From Allium sativum (taxonomy: Eukaryota > Streptophyta > Magnoliopsida > Asparagales > Amaryllidaceae), in assembly GCA_030737875.1 (NCBI GenBank), contig CM060910.1:70316501-70380500 (forward strand): a DNA stretch of 64,000 nt. The letters are read 5' to 3'. A program made the position numbers and the translations under genes. The notes beneath the pieces are model-generated. The model saw only the letters and a program-made list of their open reading frames with translations. It ran no database searches and had not been told where the DNA came from. Every line of letters starts with the position of its first letter. Positions within the stretch are counted from its first letter, which is position 1. Below are positions 1 to 12,179 of the stretch, one piece after another.

Positions 1-1108
1 ATGTTATTGGCAGTGATTCAGTTTCCTCATAGTTGTATTATTGATTAATTGTATAGCTATGTATTCACATGTGCTAATGACACTGAAAAATGCTCTATAA
101 ATAATACAAAAAAAATACTTAACATGAATGACATGAGGATGTTATCATGAAATATTTCATATATATTTATTGTAAAGTTCATCCAGTAATTAAATTGGAT
201 CAATAATTCAAGTTAAATTGCATTTAACAAAGCTGCACTGAGTATGATTGTCTGAAAAGCAATGGTTAAAGTACTAAAGCATGAGGTCTACGAGGTGTAG
301 GTTAGTTGGATGAAGCTTACACATCCGCTCTTCGAAATATTACCCTTATTCTTACCAGTACAAAGGCACGTCCGATGGACGTGTGCGTAGACAACCGAAG
401 CAAAGATTGGTTATGTGCAGAGACTGTTGGGAAATCAACAACATAGACCATCAAAACTGTTAGGAACATACAGATTGTAAAACTAAGCATAGGGAAAATG
501 CAACTGTGTACAATTTCATGGGGGCTGAAGGCATGCCCAGGAACCCAAACGTAATATAAACTGGACAGATTCACGATGGTGGAACTTATATGCACTGGCC
601 ATTGGAGCAGTAATACATATTAAAATAATGTAGTGGGTACACAGAAAACATTGGAAGGTATGTTTATTTCAAGTACATGTTAAAAAGAATAGTTATTTAT
701 TATTTTCAAATACAGACATTATATTTATTGACTAGAGAGACTTATACGTTGATCGAGTGATTGAGGTAAGCATCTGAAATCGGGATCGGTATTAACTTGA
801 CTGTTTGGCCAGATACTCTACATCAAGATTATCACATTCTGCAATCTAAAAAAAAGAGAAATTATTAAATTAATTGGACATTGCACTTTATTATAAGTTG
901 GCGGCAAAGAGGTAGTAGGATATCAAACTACTTACAGTTATATACTGTAGTTAATGATCCTGAATTTGGCATCCCATCCCAGTAGTCACCCACTGTTAGA
1001 ATTATCATACATTTTTGTTAATTTTCATGAATATGATATATAGTTAGGTTAGGAAAAATGTATAGTTTTCATAAAAGAACAATAAAAAACACATACAATT
1101 CCATCAAC
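1..1108. repeat. Segmental duplication copy A, part 1
   Basis: This segment matches 57103-58218 almost base for base, at roughly 95-97% identity by eye. It starts at the window edge, so it probably extends further left. It has no intact gene. On the minus strand there is an exon-like piece at 356-423 with an AG before it and GT after it, and another ending near 845; both splice contexts are kept in copy B. The segment is cut at 1108 by the CACTA-1 insertion and resumes at 4748. Confidence 0.9.
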
Positions 1109-1460
1109 CACTACAAGAAAAATACCCTATTGCAACTAGCTATTTGCAACAGGCGACGCAAGACAGTTGCAGTAAACGATATTTAGCAACAGACCTATTA
1201 TAGCAGTTGCAATAGATGGGATTTAGCAACGGGCCTTTTCTATCTGTTGCGAGAAACATATTTTTAGCAACTACGCTTCTCAGCCTGTTGCAAAAACGTA
1301 CTTTTCGCAACTGTGCTTCCATAACAGTTGCAAGAAACATATTATTTGCAACTGTGCTTCCAAGCCAGTTGCGCATAAATATCTTTCGCAACTTCTTTCA
1401 CCACTTGCAATAACTCTATTTTTTTACAACTGGTAAAGCCAGTTGCGAAAAACATACTAT
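1109..1460. repeat. CACTA-1 left TIR and subterminal repeats
   Basis: After the terminal repeat, the motif TTGCAAC and its inverse GTTGCAA recur every 15-40 bp up to about 1450, often followed by AAACATA. CACTA transposases of the En/Spm group bind short repeats placed like this, so I read these as transposase-binding sites. The right end has a matching cluster in inverse orientation. Confidence 0.85.
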
Positions 1461-2445
1461 TAACTTTTACTAATTAATTCTAAATAGTTTCCATTAAATA
1501 ATTAACTATTAGTAATTATGTAAAAGTTTAATAATTATTAATTAAATACAATTTAATTATTATAAATTAATATTTATAATTGATAATTAAATAGTAATAA
1601 TTAATAATGAACAATAATGATTAACAGTTAAAAATGATAAAATAAATAAATATTAAATAATAATAATAAAATAATGCATAAAAAATAATAATTAATTTGA
1701 AATATGAATATGTATAAATAATAAATAAATTAATAAATTCATGATCAACAAATAAATGATAGTTGATTAATATTATTATTAAAAAATAATTAATAATTAA
1801 TAATAATTTTTGTATGAATTAATTATGATTCATGGTTGAAAGAGGTATTTTTATGAATTAATTAATTATTTATCATTAGTTATTGTGATGTTGTCGTTTT
1901 TAATTTTTTTAAGTATTTTTAAGTTTATATTAAATTAATATTTAAATAGATATAAAATTTCTTAAAAATTATGCTTTCATATTTTTTTTTTTAAAATAAT
2001 ATCTATTTATAAGATTTCAATAGCAACTTTTACGTACAAAGTTTGTTGGCTCCAAATTAAACTTTTGGCTCCTATGTCCAAAATTTGGCTCCAAGTCCAA
2101 AATTTAAACCAAAATATTCTCGCTTATCGAGGTCCAAATTGCGTGGCATCCTTCCCCAAATCTCGGTTAATTATTACTCAGCTATATCGGGAAAAAAAAT
2201 AGCCTTCCCCTCAAAATTGTTTTGCCGTCATCCTTTCTGATCTAATTGCGCCGTTATCTTCTAATCAGCCGAAGCGATTCCTTGCTTTAATCTTTCCAAA
2301 TTCTAAACGCAAATAGAATACTATCTCAACATTTATATCGAGGTCTCTCGATTCCTCTGCACAACTCTCGAATTCTAAAACCATAGCCAGATTTCTTCCT
2401 TCTTCGTTTCGCTTGACACGCTAACATCCTCTAGGAATATTGCAG
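1461..2445. other. AT-rich interior of CACTA-1, no gene
   Basis: From 1461 to about 2030 the sequence is extremely AT-rich, dominated by TAATTA-type runs, and nothing is coded. A short repeated phrase, TTGGCTCC, occurs several times at 2045-2095. From about 2200 the composition changes to a pyrimidine-rich, leader-like stretch that runs into the captured exon at 2446. It may therefore be 5' or intron sequence taken along with that exon. Confidence 0.5.
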
Positions 2446-2596
2446 TACCTCCATCTGAACCGATTAGCTTACCTACAGAGCCAGTCCAGCTTGGTTATGT
2501 CATCGTCGAGGAGTTGAAGGTATATGATGGGTCTGATCCTAAGCAGCCTTTGCTGATGACGATTAGAAGAAATATCTTTGATATTTCGAGTGGGAG
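2446..2596 (+). pseudogene. Captured exon of a membrane steroid-binding protein (MSBP/MAPR, cytochrome b5-like)
   Basis: The open frame includes VQLGYVIVEELKVYDGSDP followed by KQPLLMTIRRNIFDIS. This is the start of the cytochrome b5-like haem/steroid-binding domain of plant MSBP proteins, which normally reads EELK-YDGSDP--PLLMAIKG-IYDVS. The exon is preceded by TTGCAG and ends in AG/GTATGG, so both splice sites survive. The conserved segment that should follow (YGPGGPY and beyond) is not found downstream, so only this exon was taken. It lies inside CACTA-1 and is not a functional gene. The family assignment is firm; the exact paralogue is not determined. Confidence 0.8.
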
Positions 2597-4114
2597 GTAT
2601 GGTGTTGAGTTTTTGTTCATTGATTCAGATTTTTTTATGATAATCGGCATTTTAATTATGATATGACAAACATAAATTATTTTCTTGGTTATTCTATCAT
2701 TTTAATTGAGAGTGAAAATACTGAGATCTCTCGTATTCTTGGTATTAACTGTGAACCGATATTTCATCCTCAGTGTTTCAGATTTATGCAGAAAGTTGTA
2801 GGTGGCTATGAACTTTTTTTTGTGGAAAGTGAATAAAAGTGTGTCACAGGAGCGCTTTCTAGCTGATTTGTATTAGGCTGCATTAAATCTGGGTCAGAGA
2901 TCAAAATTAGATGTTCGGTTCTCTGAATTTCTTTATTAATTAAGAGAATAATTTTTGATAGTATGTAATGTTTTTTTTAAATCTATTATGCATTGCATAA
3001 TTTTTAGCTCAAGAGGACCAGTCTTATGAAAACTCAGTTAGTCATTGCAGGATCAATTGGTCGTGCCATTAAGGGATGCTGTCTAACTATGATTGTCGCT
3101 CTAAGCTGATTTGAAAAAGAAGGCGTGTCCCCTGTATAACTGTTCTTGTTTATTTTAATAATTGGTCCAAATTGTGCTCTTAAACATGCTTATTTAATTA
3201 CTCTCATAATTTTGTCAGTTAAATCATCCATTTACGAGGTTTTGATTTCAAATCTCAAATCCAGGTTCAATGGATTTCTACTAGCGTCAATTGAGTTTGC
3301 TGTAGCAGGTAACCATGTCCTGATATGTTTGTTTAAAGTAACTGTGGCTAGGCATAGTTATGGATCCCAAAGCTAGTTCATCGGGCTAGGCCCATTCTTC
3401 TTTTCAAGGCTTCATTTGTCAAAGACTTGGGCATGCTCATGTGAATGAAAAATATCGGAAGTTTTTGTTATCCTTATCCTAGTAGATGGAACCATGTTAT
3501 AATAGAAAGTAATATTAAGTGTTGTTCTTACTGCAGTTTTAAGGGTCTTTGGGTTTGTTTTCTGTACCTTTTTTTTGGTATCCTGACAAAGTTTAGTAGT
3601 AATTCAAACTTGCGCAGAGTCTCAGATTTGTAACTAGCAGAATTCACGATTCAACTGTTAGAAGCATGGGATTTGGATAAACTCTAATGCATGTACTATG
3701 TACACAGACAAACATCTTCCATTTTCCGGCTTCTGACTTCTAGTCGTCTTCTTTTGTGTGATGTGTACAGGTTCGTCTTCTACAAATCTAACTTCTCAGC
3801 ATTAGGAACATCCCATTTTTTATCATTAGAAAGAGATGCTTTAGTTATATTTTGGAAATTTGTGCTAGCACTCATCTATACATTTTCCCTTTGCATGTTA
3901 CAACTTTGTCGCATCATGCGTACCACTCATCGATGATTTAAGTACACTCATTCATTTTCCCTTTTTTTTCATCGTTGGTTACTTGATGCCAAATCTATAC
4001 ATATGGACCAACGATATAAAGCCTTTGTAAACTCATTCTTGTTCTAACTGAACCTTTGTTTTTATGGTTTCATTCATTTGCCTCTGAGTATTTATGTATT
4101 TACATTTTCCAAAG
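2597..4114. other. CACTA-1 interior between captured exons
   Basis: There is no recognisable gene. Short open stretches exist, for example 3146-3376 and 3691-3936 on the plus strand, but their translations look like random AT-rich sequence and match no family I know. The last 60 bp before 4115 are T-rich and fit the end of an intron captured with the next exon. Confidence 0.45.
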
Positions 4115-4276
4115 GCATGGCAACTACGCGAAGAAGGGAGATTGAAAGAGATAGTGGATTCAAGTCTAGAAGGATACCCAGAAGAAGTATTAAGATACGC
4201 AAAAGTTGCACTCTTTTGCGCACAAGCAGCAGCTCAAAGAAGGCCCTCAATGACCCAAATTTATTCTCTATTATAG
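4115..4276 (+). pseudogene. Captured terminal exon of a receptor-like kinase domain
   Basis: After a T-rich stretch ending CCAAAG, the frame reads AWQLREEGRLKEIVDSSLEG, then KVALFCAQAAAQRRPSMTQI, and then a stop. This is the C-terminal lobe (subdomains X-XI) of a plant receptor-like Ser/Thr kinase, recognised by the VDxSL and CxQxxxxxRPSM signatures. The catalytic loop, the ATP-binding region and any ectodomain are absent. The fragment is in the same orientation as the MSBP exon but comes from an unrelated gene, so the element took pieces of at least two genes. Confidence 0.8.
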
Positions 4277-4519
4277 TATATGTATGATAGGGTAGAAATA
4301 TAAGTAGAAAATGCTCTATTTGAGAAAAATGTGTTGTGTGAGAGAAGAAATTGTTACACATGAATGGTGTATGAAAATTGTAGAAACTTTTATTGTAATT
4401 GTTTGTACTATTAAAATTTTGTTAAAATAAAAATTTTATTTGTTTATTTCATTCTGTGATATACGATATTACTAAAACAAATACATTTAATATGTAATAT
4501 CTATAAGCTATATTTTTTT

Positions 4520-4744
4520 TTATAGATTTATGAATCTATTGCAACGGTCGTATATTGTTGCAAAATGGTCTGTTGCAACAACAAACGCCAGTTGCAAAAA
4601 AATATACTGCAACGTTTTATTGCAACAGGCAGAAAACGTTGCAGACTTTTAGCAACTTCGGCTATACCAACAGGCGCGGGCCTGTTGCAATTGGTCTACC
4701 GCAACAGATATTGCCTGTTGCGAAAAGTGTTTTTTGTTGTAGTG
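4520..4744. repeat. CACTA-1 right subterminal repeats and TIR
   Basis: GTTGCAA/TTGCAAC motifs are dense from about 4539 to 4725, mirroring the left end. The terminal repeat ends TTTTTTGTTGTAGTG at 4744 and is followed by the target-site duplicate AAC. Confidence 0.85.
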
Positions 4745-4747
4745 AAC

Positions 4748-5809
4748 GGTCCTTGTAGTATTCATAGTATTTGAATTCTTGTAGGTTAGTTTGGAAAACA
4801 TGTGTAAAAAAGAAAGCAGTGTCATTCTTATTTGACTATTTTTTGAAACAAATATCTAATTGCACATTGTACTGCTTTAATTGGTTAATATATTTGCTAG
4901 CAACATTCTTAACCTTTAAGTTTGTGATTATAAAAGCATAGTAATTAAATACAGAGCTAATAATTAGGTCATTTACAAAAAAGTTGATCTTCAAAACTGT
5001 GATTGAATTTGATAGTAGTTTTCTTTTACTGTTCGTACTAAGATGTTACCTACTAAAAACAGGAGCCAAAATATGATTATTAACACAATGGTGGAGAAAT
5101 GATTATAAAAATAGACATTTGAAGTGCAAGCTAATAGCTCAGGAAAAAATGTACGTATATAGTTCCAAGAGTTTGAAACTAACCAGTTGCATATTAGAAG
5201 ATAGTGGTAAACAATGTCACCTGTAAAGCCAACACATTACCTCCATTGTCCTCCACATGGAAATGAAGTAGCTGTGATAGCAACACAACTGAAGTAAGAT
5301 TGTACGGTTACTTCTAGCTTAGGTTACAGTAAGAATTATTTTCCAATACCATTCCACTGAATCAAATATAATGCATGATAGCACTTAAAGCTAACAATAA
5401 GAACATATGTATATGGTTAAATTTTGTTCATATGATCAAATTTTAATAAATAGGATTCTGTAAATAATTTTTGCTAATTTAGTAACATTAAGTTTTAATC
5501 GAACAATGGATGATTTCATGGGAAACTATATCAGCACGGATGATTTCATTGGAAACTATATCACGTACCTGACATAGGAAGTGTAACATTTAGCGTACTT
5601 TAAAGCGTACGAAATCCTTGAAATGTACTGATGTTGGTTGAGAGAACTAAACCAACCTCACTAGTTTTTAAAACTAAAATATATGAATAGGTGCCCACCT
5701 TATGCATATTTATTTCACTTTCAACTGTGTTGGTTACTTATGAACGCACAAACAAAGCTATTTTAATCAAACTGACATAAGCTATTTTAATTTCCTTTAC
5801 CATCACTTC
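4748..5809. repeat. Segmental duplication copy A, part 2
   Basis: Continuation of the duplicated segment after CACTA-1; it matches about 58219-59276. A minus-strand exon-like piece near 5221-5310, ending TGGAG/GTAATG, is kept in both copies but I cannot assign it. There is no intact gene. A local direct repeat of the phrase GATGATTTCAT-GGAAACTATATCA lies at about 5510-5565. The segment is interrupted at 5809 by the solo LTR and resumes at 10599. Confidence 0.88.
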
Positions 5810-8800
5810 TGTAATGACCCGGGTTTTTGACGACCTTGGTTATCCGATATACAACACATATCGAACATCCAAGGGTCGAAAACCGGATGATTAATGAAAG
5901 AAATTAGAGGGTGAGAATATATAAGATAGAAACTTAGAATAGAAGAAGAAGAAGAAGAACACAACATCAGAGTAACACGAACCTCACAGCGGAACGAATA
6001 ACATATAATATGTAACATATCTTTGAAATAAAATCAGTATATGTATACAATAACATTATCGGAGTACAACACAGCAGAAATAACTATAGCTATATGATCT
6101 TGAAGCCTCCTGCTCCAGCTCTTCAAGTATCTGTAAATTCCTGACTACTTGACTGCCCATACAAATTTAGGCACCCAAGAGTTTAGGGAAAACAAAACAA
6201 AATAAACTCCGGGTCAGTCATGGGACGGGTATGAGTAAAACAGTTTAAACAGTTCAAGCAAGTAAATGATATCTCATAAGACCATGCCGTATAACGGAAC
6301 GGGTTTTTCCCTCATGAGAATCCAAATATCTTTATATCAAAAACCTTTTGATATTATAATAATGTCTATCAACCACAATATAATAATCATCTAGCAGAAA
6401 CGTTTTCATCTCACGTTCTACATATATAGAATACAATCAAAACCGCAAGCACGTATTGGGTAATGGATTTCCAACTATGACAAGGTATGGAACCACCTTT
6501 CTCTAGTGTACCTCTAGAGAGGAATACACTGGGTTCAACAAGAACATCTTGCAACCCGGCCACACATGACCGACCACTCATTTCGCTTGAGTGTATCGAA
6601 TGTATATCACCAACGGTTGGGATCAGCAACCGTTTCCCGAATGGGACAGCATCGACAATAGATTTTTAGAAATAAATGAAACTCTAGATCAGGTGATTAT
6701 ACACCCTACTTCGGAGCGACCGACTTAGCCATGCTGCCTGCCCGATTTCTGTCATTTACCGGTTGATGAGGCTTGAGGTTACGCTTTATCATCACATCAG
6801 ATTCATTTCGAATGTCACATCGTCAAATCCATCAAATCACCGATTGACGTCCTCAACAATACATTATGTGTTAGCTAAAGGAAGTTTCCTTCTCCGCTTC
6901 CACTCTTGGTACGGTTGGAGAAATCAATATACGTGATCGTCTGGAAATACTCTGTCAGACATCCATCCATACAAGTCATCCAGGAACAGGATGAACCGAA
7001 GGCACTATTCAGTATATCCATCTTAGACACTGTTATCTAAGATTTATACAACAACCCTTGCACCTTACTCCGTCTTCAATTATCTTTGGCATATATGATT
7101 CGCAACGCTTATTCCAACACAGAGTGGTTCTTTGGATAATAATCCAACCGATCTCTCCATATTAACAACGTTAAATGGTCAAAACTTTGATAGTTTGTGA
7201 TTTAACTATCAAAGAAAAACACGTGTGCAAACAACGATATTATTTCCAAATGGAAATTATATCAATCAATCATCATTTAACATATATATATATATATATA
7301 TATATTCACATTTCCTTATTTTCTATGTTTAGAAAATATATGTTATTAACACTGGAAAACATTTCCATAGCTTATTTACATATCACTATCATTTCACAAC
7401 TATCAGTCCCTAACTGTAAACTAGTAGGAGAACAATTCTCTAAGTATAAACCCCGAAGGCCGAAACCAACATCAGACCGATACTCAGAAAACTATTCAAC
7501 TTACTAATCTTTAGTCAGTTTCTAATTTTGCTTAACTCTATTTGATGAACCTAACTGGTTTACTCTGTTCGATTAACTTGATTCGATTAACTCTTCTATT
7601 TATTTTCTAAATGCCTTTACCCTTTATCATCTATTTGATTATGGTTTTACACTATTTTCTTTTCAATCCTATTTATAAATGGTTTACAAATATTTCCTTG
7701 TATATCTTTATTTATTCTACTCTAATTATTTCCTTTATAATACCTTATTTATTTCCTAAATGAATATTCTCTTTAATGTATCCTATTTATTTACTAAATA
7801 AGTAATTCATTTAATATCCCATTTATTATCCCAATAAACATAACCCTTTTATCTCATTCTATTTATTTAACAAATAAATATCTCCTTTAATATCTCTTAT
7901 TTAATTAACAAATAAATAACTCATTTTCTTATCTTATTTATTTTCTAAGTAAGTAATCCACTTTATAAATATTCTATTTATAAAGATTTCCTTCATTTAT
8001 AATTCCCACTTAAACGTATTTCCTATTTATAAATATTCTATTTATAAATATTCTCTTTTATAAAATCCTCTGATTTTATAAATATTCTCTTTTCAGTATT
8101 CACTTTGACAAATTCCCTTTTTCTCCAAATCCCGGTATGTTATGGTGTTTAACATATCAAATTACGATGTCCAATATCGTCCATACACACACAATCAACA
8201 ACAGGTTATAATTCACATCATATATCAAAATATATGATAAACAATAAAATAACTGTTGAGGAATCCAGTCGGATTCCTCCAACCTGTTTCCCTGCATCAC
8301 AGATGTTAGACAATATAATTAACATCGATAATATTTCACTTTGAAATATTCTGCTAAACAGAATCGATATTAGATTGACGATTTATATATAAACATTGTT
8401 ATCTAATATTTTCAACTAACGCATAAGCCATTCAACCAAACAGTCAACACACAGCAATCAACAGATAATTATCAGTTCTAAGAATACGCTGTAAAAATAG
8501 AACTGTTCAGAGTTGGTGAGTTTTACTCACATTGGCAGTTCATCGTTAAAGAACGATAAACTGTTGTTTGATTTGAATCAAACAATTTATTTCGTCATAA
8601 ATTCAAACGAGCCCCAATCCACTCCCAATCAGTTCCAGTGTATAGCCCTCGTCCCTATGATCCCATCGGATCCTGTTTTGTCCAATTCCGATATCATATG
8701 AGATACTTATTTAATTTACAAGCTAACAATCTATTTTAATTTAAATTAAACATGAATTTCTAAAAAAATATGGGCCTTACTATTTGAAACCGACCCACTG

Positions 8801-10598
8801 CCACATTAAAAAACACCGTATGCTTCCTTCTTCCCAAATCAACAAGCCCAGAAATCCGCTCGTCGGACCTTCACCCTTTTCCCCTTTTTTACCGTGCCTT
8901 TGACCTCTCCTCACCCCCACGTCGGCCACCAAACCAGAGCGCAAACACCACCAGTCACCTTAGCGCCTTACCCTCTTCCTATTCGCCACCCCTTCCCAAC
9001 ACTCGACGCCCTCAGGCGTTTTCCGATCTATAGGCTCGACTGAATATCCCAGGTGTCGCACCTGACCAGAGATTACCGGAGACCCTCAAAACCTGCTCAC
9101 CCGATGCGCCCCCTCACTTGAAATCCAACGCCACACTTGCGGTGGTCCACCTCTTCACCATTTCCATGAAAATACAAACCCTAATTTTACTGTAAGCAAA
9201 CGGCATCCACGAAATTCACTTCCGAGCTTCCTAAACCGATAGCAGATTGAAGGAGATGCTCACAGGGATTCAATTATATGTATATTAGGATTTATAGGAT
9301 TTATTTCCTATTTCTTTTGGATTTTAATATCTCACGATTTTTTTTGGGACTAAGAACAGGATTTGTATGTGCGTCATTTATAAGAGATGATAATTGGTGG
9401 TTAGGTATTAGCATGTGGATTTGTTTGAACCATTCATTATAGGGTTGCAGAACTCTCCACGCTGGATGGATTTTAACCATACAGGCATGTTCATTATCAA
9501 GGTATGCGAACACTTTATTGAACATCAACGTGATAATGTTTATTTGGCTTTGAAATCTTCTTTCCGCTAGTCATGATAGTTTACAAACATACAAAATGGT
9601 CATGCTGGTAATCATCCCATCAATTGTTCCATGCGCTTTCGATAAAAATACGTTCTTAATATTTCATAACGTATTCATATAAACACTTCATGCCCGCCAT
9701 ACCCGTGTATATAACATGGACATAGAACACTTCATGCGTATATAGTATCATGAAAGAAAGGTACATTTATTTTATTAAAAAATACATACCCGCTACGTAC
9801 CATTACATTCATACATGAGCGCAACAGACTGAAATAAAAATGCCGTTGAGATGAGCAATGTGCCATGACACCAAAAGTATAAAAATATCGGTCCGTTAAC
9901 TTATTCTGTGAAATCCCGAAATGTTGATATAGGGTGTAAAATACTCCAAAATAAAAAGTGCTTATTTAATTAAATAAAAATTACAGTAAAATTCTAAAAA
10001 TTAAATTATAACAACGCCTCAAAGGACTTGTCCAGATTCAATACCAATATTTACTTATATTGAAAACCTTTTTATAACGTAAATAAAGCGTTACAAATTA
10101 TAAAGGAATTCCATAGCGACTTTTTCTAAAATTTGATTTGGACATAAATCAAAATCTACAAGATGAAATCCCGATTTTTCTCTTCCATTAGAAAAATATA
10201 CTTTACCAGCTCCTAACGTTTCTTGTTTCACATAAATCCAACTTAAAACGGCTTCTGTATATTCAGTTGAAGTTCAAATCACCAATTAACGAACTGCCGC
10301 GCCATTTCAAGCTCGATTTTAATTATAATATAATTATACGTTCAAACTGTCGTTCAAATAATATATTTGTTATTCTAATTCAATTCTAAACTGAATTATA
10401 TATTTTAAATAATCCAAATTACACAAGATCGTCATTTCAGCCAATTCTGATTATTTCAGAATTAAATATATTATTTAATTTATTATTTTAATTAAATATT
10501 CACCATTATTTAATTAAACCACCATTTAATTCACTATATCACTATTTATATAATTAAATAAATTAATTATAATACCTCTGCAAATGTGGGTCATTACA
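5810..10598 (-). mobile_element. Solo LTR of a long-LTR (chromovirus/Tekay-type) gypsy retrotransposon
   Basis: The 4789-bp block begins TGTAATGACCC and ends GGGTCATTACA, so the TG...CA ends sit in an 11-bp inverted repeat. The flanking 5-bp duplication is ACTTC (5805-5809 and 10599-10603), and copy B at about 59272-59290 has the uninterrupted site. No gag, pol or second LTR is present, which is the product expected from recombination between two LTRs. Comparison with the LTR at 39241-43887 suggests the transcriptional sense is the minus strand. An AT microsatellite lies at 7279-7305. LTRs of 3-5 kb with TGTAAYRACCC ends are known from Tekay/Del chromoviruses; the lineage is my inference, since no protein domain is present. 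Confidence 0.8.
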
Positions 10599-11365
10599 AC
10601 TTCATTCAAATATAATTTTTATTTTAAACTTAGTCGTGTTAGTGCACACAAATGTTTAATCCTACAGTTATATTGTGAAAAGTATGGATAGATGCATAGA
10701 TCTCAATAGCAGTCATTTAAAGGGAGACATCTTGCATAAAAATACATTAACTTATTGTTAATGTTTTGCAATTGAAAGGGAACAAATTAACAATGTAGTT
10801 AAAAAATTGACAATGAAATAGACATGTTAGTGTTTTGCAATTGAAAGAGAACAAATTGACAATGTAGTTAAAAAATTGACGAACAGCAAATAAAAATACA
10901 AAACTGCAATTGGAAAACAGTTAGTTCCATTTCACATTTAAGACATAGGATTACAGTGTAAGTAATTACATGGCCCATGCTCTGAATTGAGAGCTACGTG
11001 CTGTATATATAACCAAAACATGAAATCACATCCATAATTGTCGGGTTAAACTTCAAAATCAGCAAAAAAAAATCTTACCACATGCAAGTTTATATTATTT
11101 TTAGTTTAATATATAAACATCAAGCTTCTCACAAACTAAACTGAGATCTACGGGGTGCAGTTTTCGACCTCATTGTTAGCCTGTATAATTAATCTCAGTA
11201 TTCTATTTGTATCAATCAAACCCATAATACTTTTAAGATAATCTCAAATTTTGTAAATTTTACATTGTTTGCCGCTGCTCCTTGGATGTTTGATGGAGAA
11301 TGCATGTTTGTTGTGCTTGTGTAAAGATGAAAAATGCATGTTGTAAGAAAGGTTTCTGCACGTTA
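10599..11365. repeat. Segmental duplication copy A, part 3
   Basis: Matches about 59277-60047, where copy B is cut by another LTR insertion. It contains two close direct repeats of a phrase ending GAACAAATT-ACAATGTAGTTAAAA (around 10775-10875), present in both copies. No gene is seen. In copy A the sequence continues without a break into the ClpR pseudogene. Confidence 0.85.
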
Positions 11366-11414
11366 TAAAATAAGATTCTAAAATAATGATTTTTTGGTGG
11401 ACAAAGCTGTGTAC

Positions 11415-11983
11415 CTTGTTAATAGGTTGGCCTGTCTTCTGGGCCAACTCCCCATAAAGTCTGATTTGAAGAAGCTCATTTGCTTAATTTTGAATATCAT
11501 CAGCCTATTCAAGTGTTTATTAATAAACATTTATACTATATGAAATCAACATATATTCAATTGAACAGCTAAATTATAACCTGGCCACGTGCAAACCCTA
11601 CAGGAGACTACAGGAAGAAAAGTGTGGAATTCGCAACTAAAATTTAATACCACCTTTCCGAAAGTATTCCCTTAAAATTGTTTAAACTTAAAACCTTAGG
11701 TTCAAGTTGAAGTACAATAGGAGATAACAACTTCATTCAGACCATAAATAACCAAGCAAAATAAGACTGTTATCACGCTGGGATGGTGTTGCAAGTTATA
11801 GAAGTTCACATGGGAAATCTTTCTAGTGGTGTATTAGTTATTTGGAGGAAACAATAGTAGTAAAACCTTCTCTCCAGCAGCAAGAAGAAATCCAGCTAAG
11901 TTATAAGCATAGCCTACACTCTTGGTAGCAACGACACTTTTTAAGCTTTGCATTGTATCATATATGCCCATGGTTGGTGTAAG
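11415..11983 (-). pseudogene. ClpR-type plastid Clp protease subunit pseudogene, three exons
   Basis: Three minus-strand exons keep splice sites. Exon 11867-11983, after TTTACAG, reads TPTMGIYDTMQSLKSV and then VGYAYNLAGFLLAAGEK. Exon 11581-11636 ends in SPVGFARGQ before GT. Exon 11415-11504 reads ADDIQN, a stop, then ANELLQI and ELAQKTGQPINK before GT. Together these follow the order of the C-terminal half of plant ClpR/ClpP proteins, the barrel subunits of the chloroplast Clp protease; ClpR lacks the catalytic triad. The in-frame TAA in the third exon, a TAG and an indel in the second, and missing 5' and 3' exons show it is dead. The precise ClpR paralogue is uncertain. Confidence 0.8.
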
Positions 11984-12179
11984 CTGTAAATGAATTTAGG
12001 AAAACATGAGAAAGGTAAGCACAAATTACATTAAAGATTGAGCTTTACATAAAAATAATGGTTCTATCTTGTATGTCTATCTATTTGCTGTAATTCCAAA
12101 GGTAAAGGCTGTTTTTATACCGTCATGCATCCACTTTTGTTGTACAACAATATGAACCTATTTTGCCAGTTTTATATTT

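Larger units (their letters stand above)
1109..4744. mobile_element. CACTA-1: non-autonomous CACTA element with captured gene fragments
   Basis: The left end reads CACTACAAGAAAAATACC and the right end is its imperfect inverse, ending GTTGTAGTG. The flanking 3-bp duplication is AAC (1106-1108 and 4745-4747). The paralogous segment at about 58210-58225 lacks the whole 3636 bp and joins the two flanks directly, with one base changed, so it is a natural empty site. No CACTA transposase is visible, so movement would depend on an enzyme supplied in trans. The interior holds AT-rich filler and two fragments of host genes, at 2446-2596 and 4115-4276. Confidence 0.93.
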
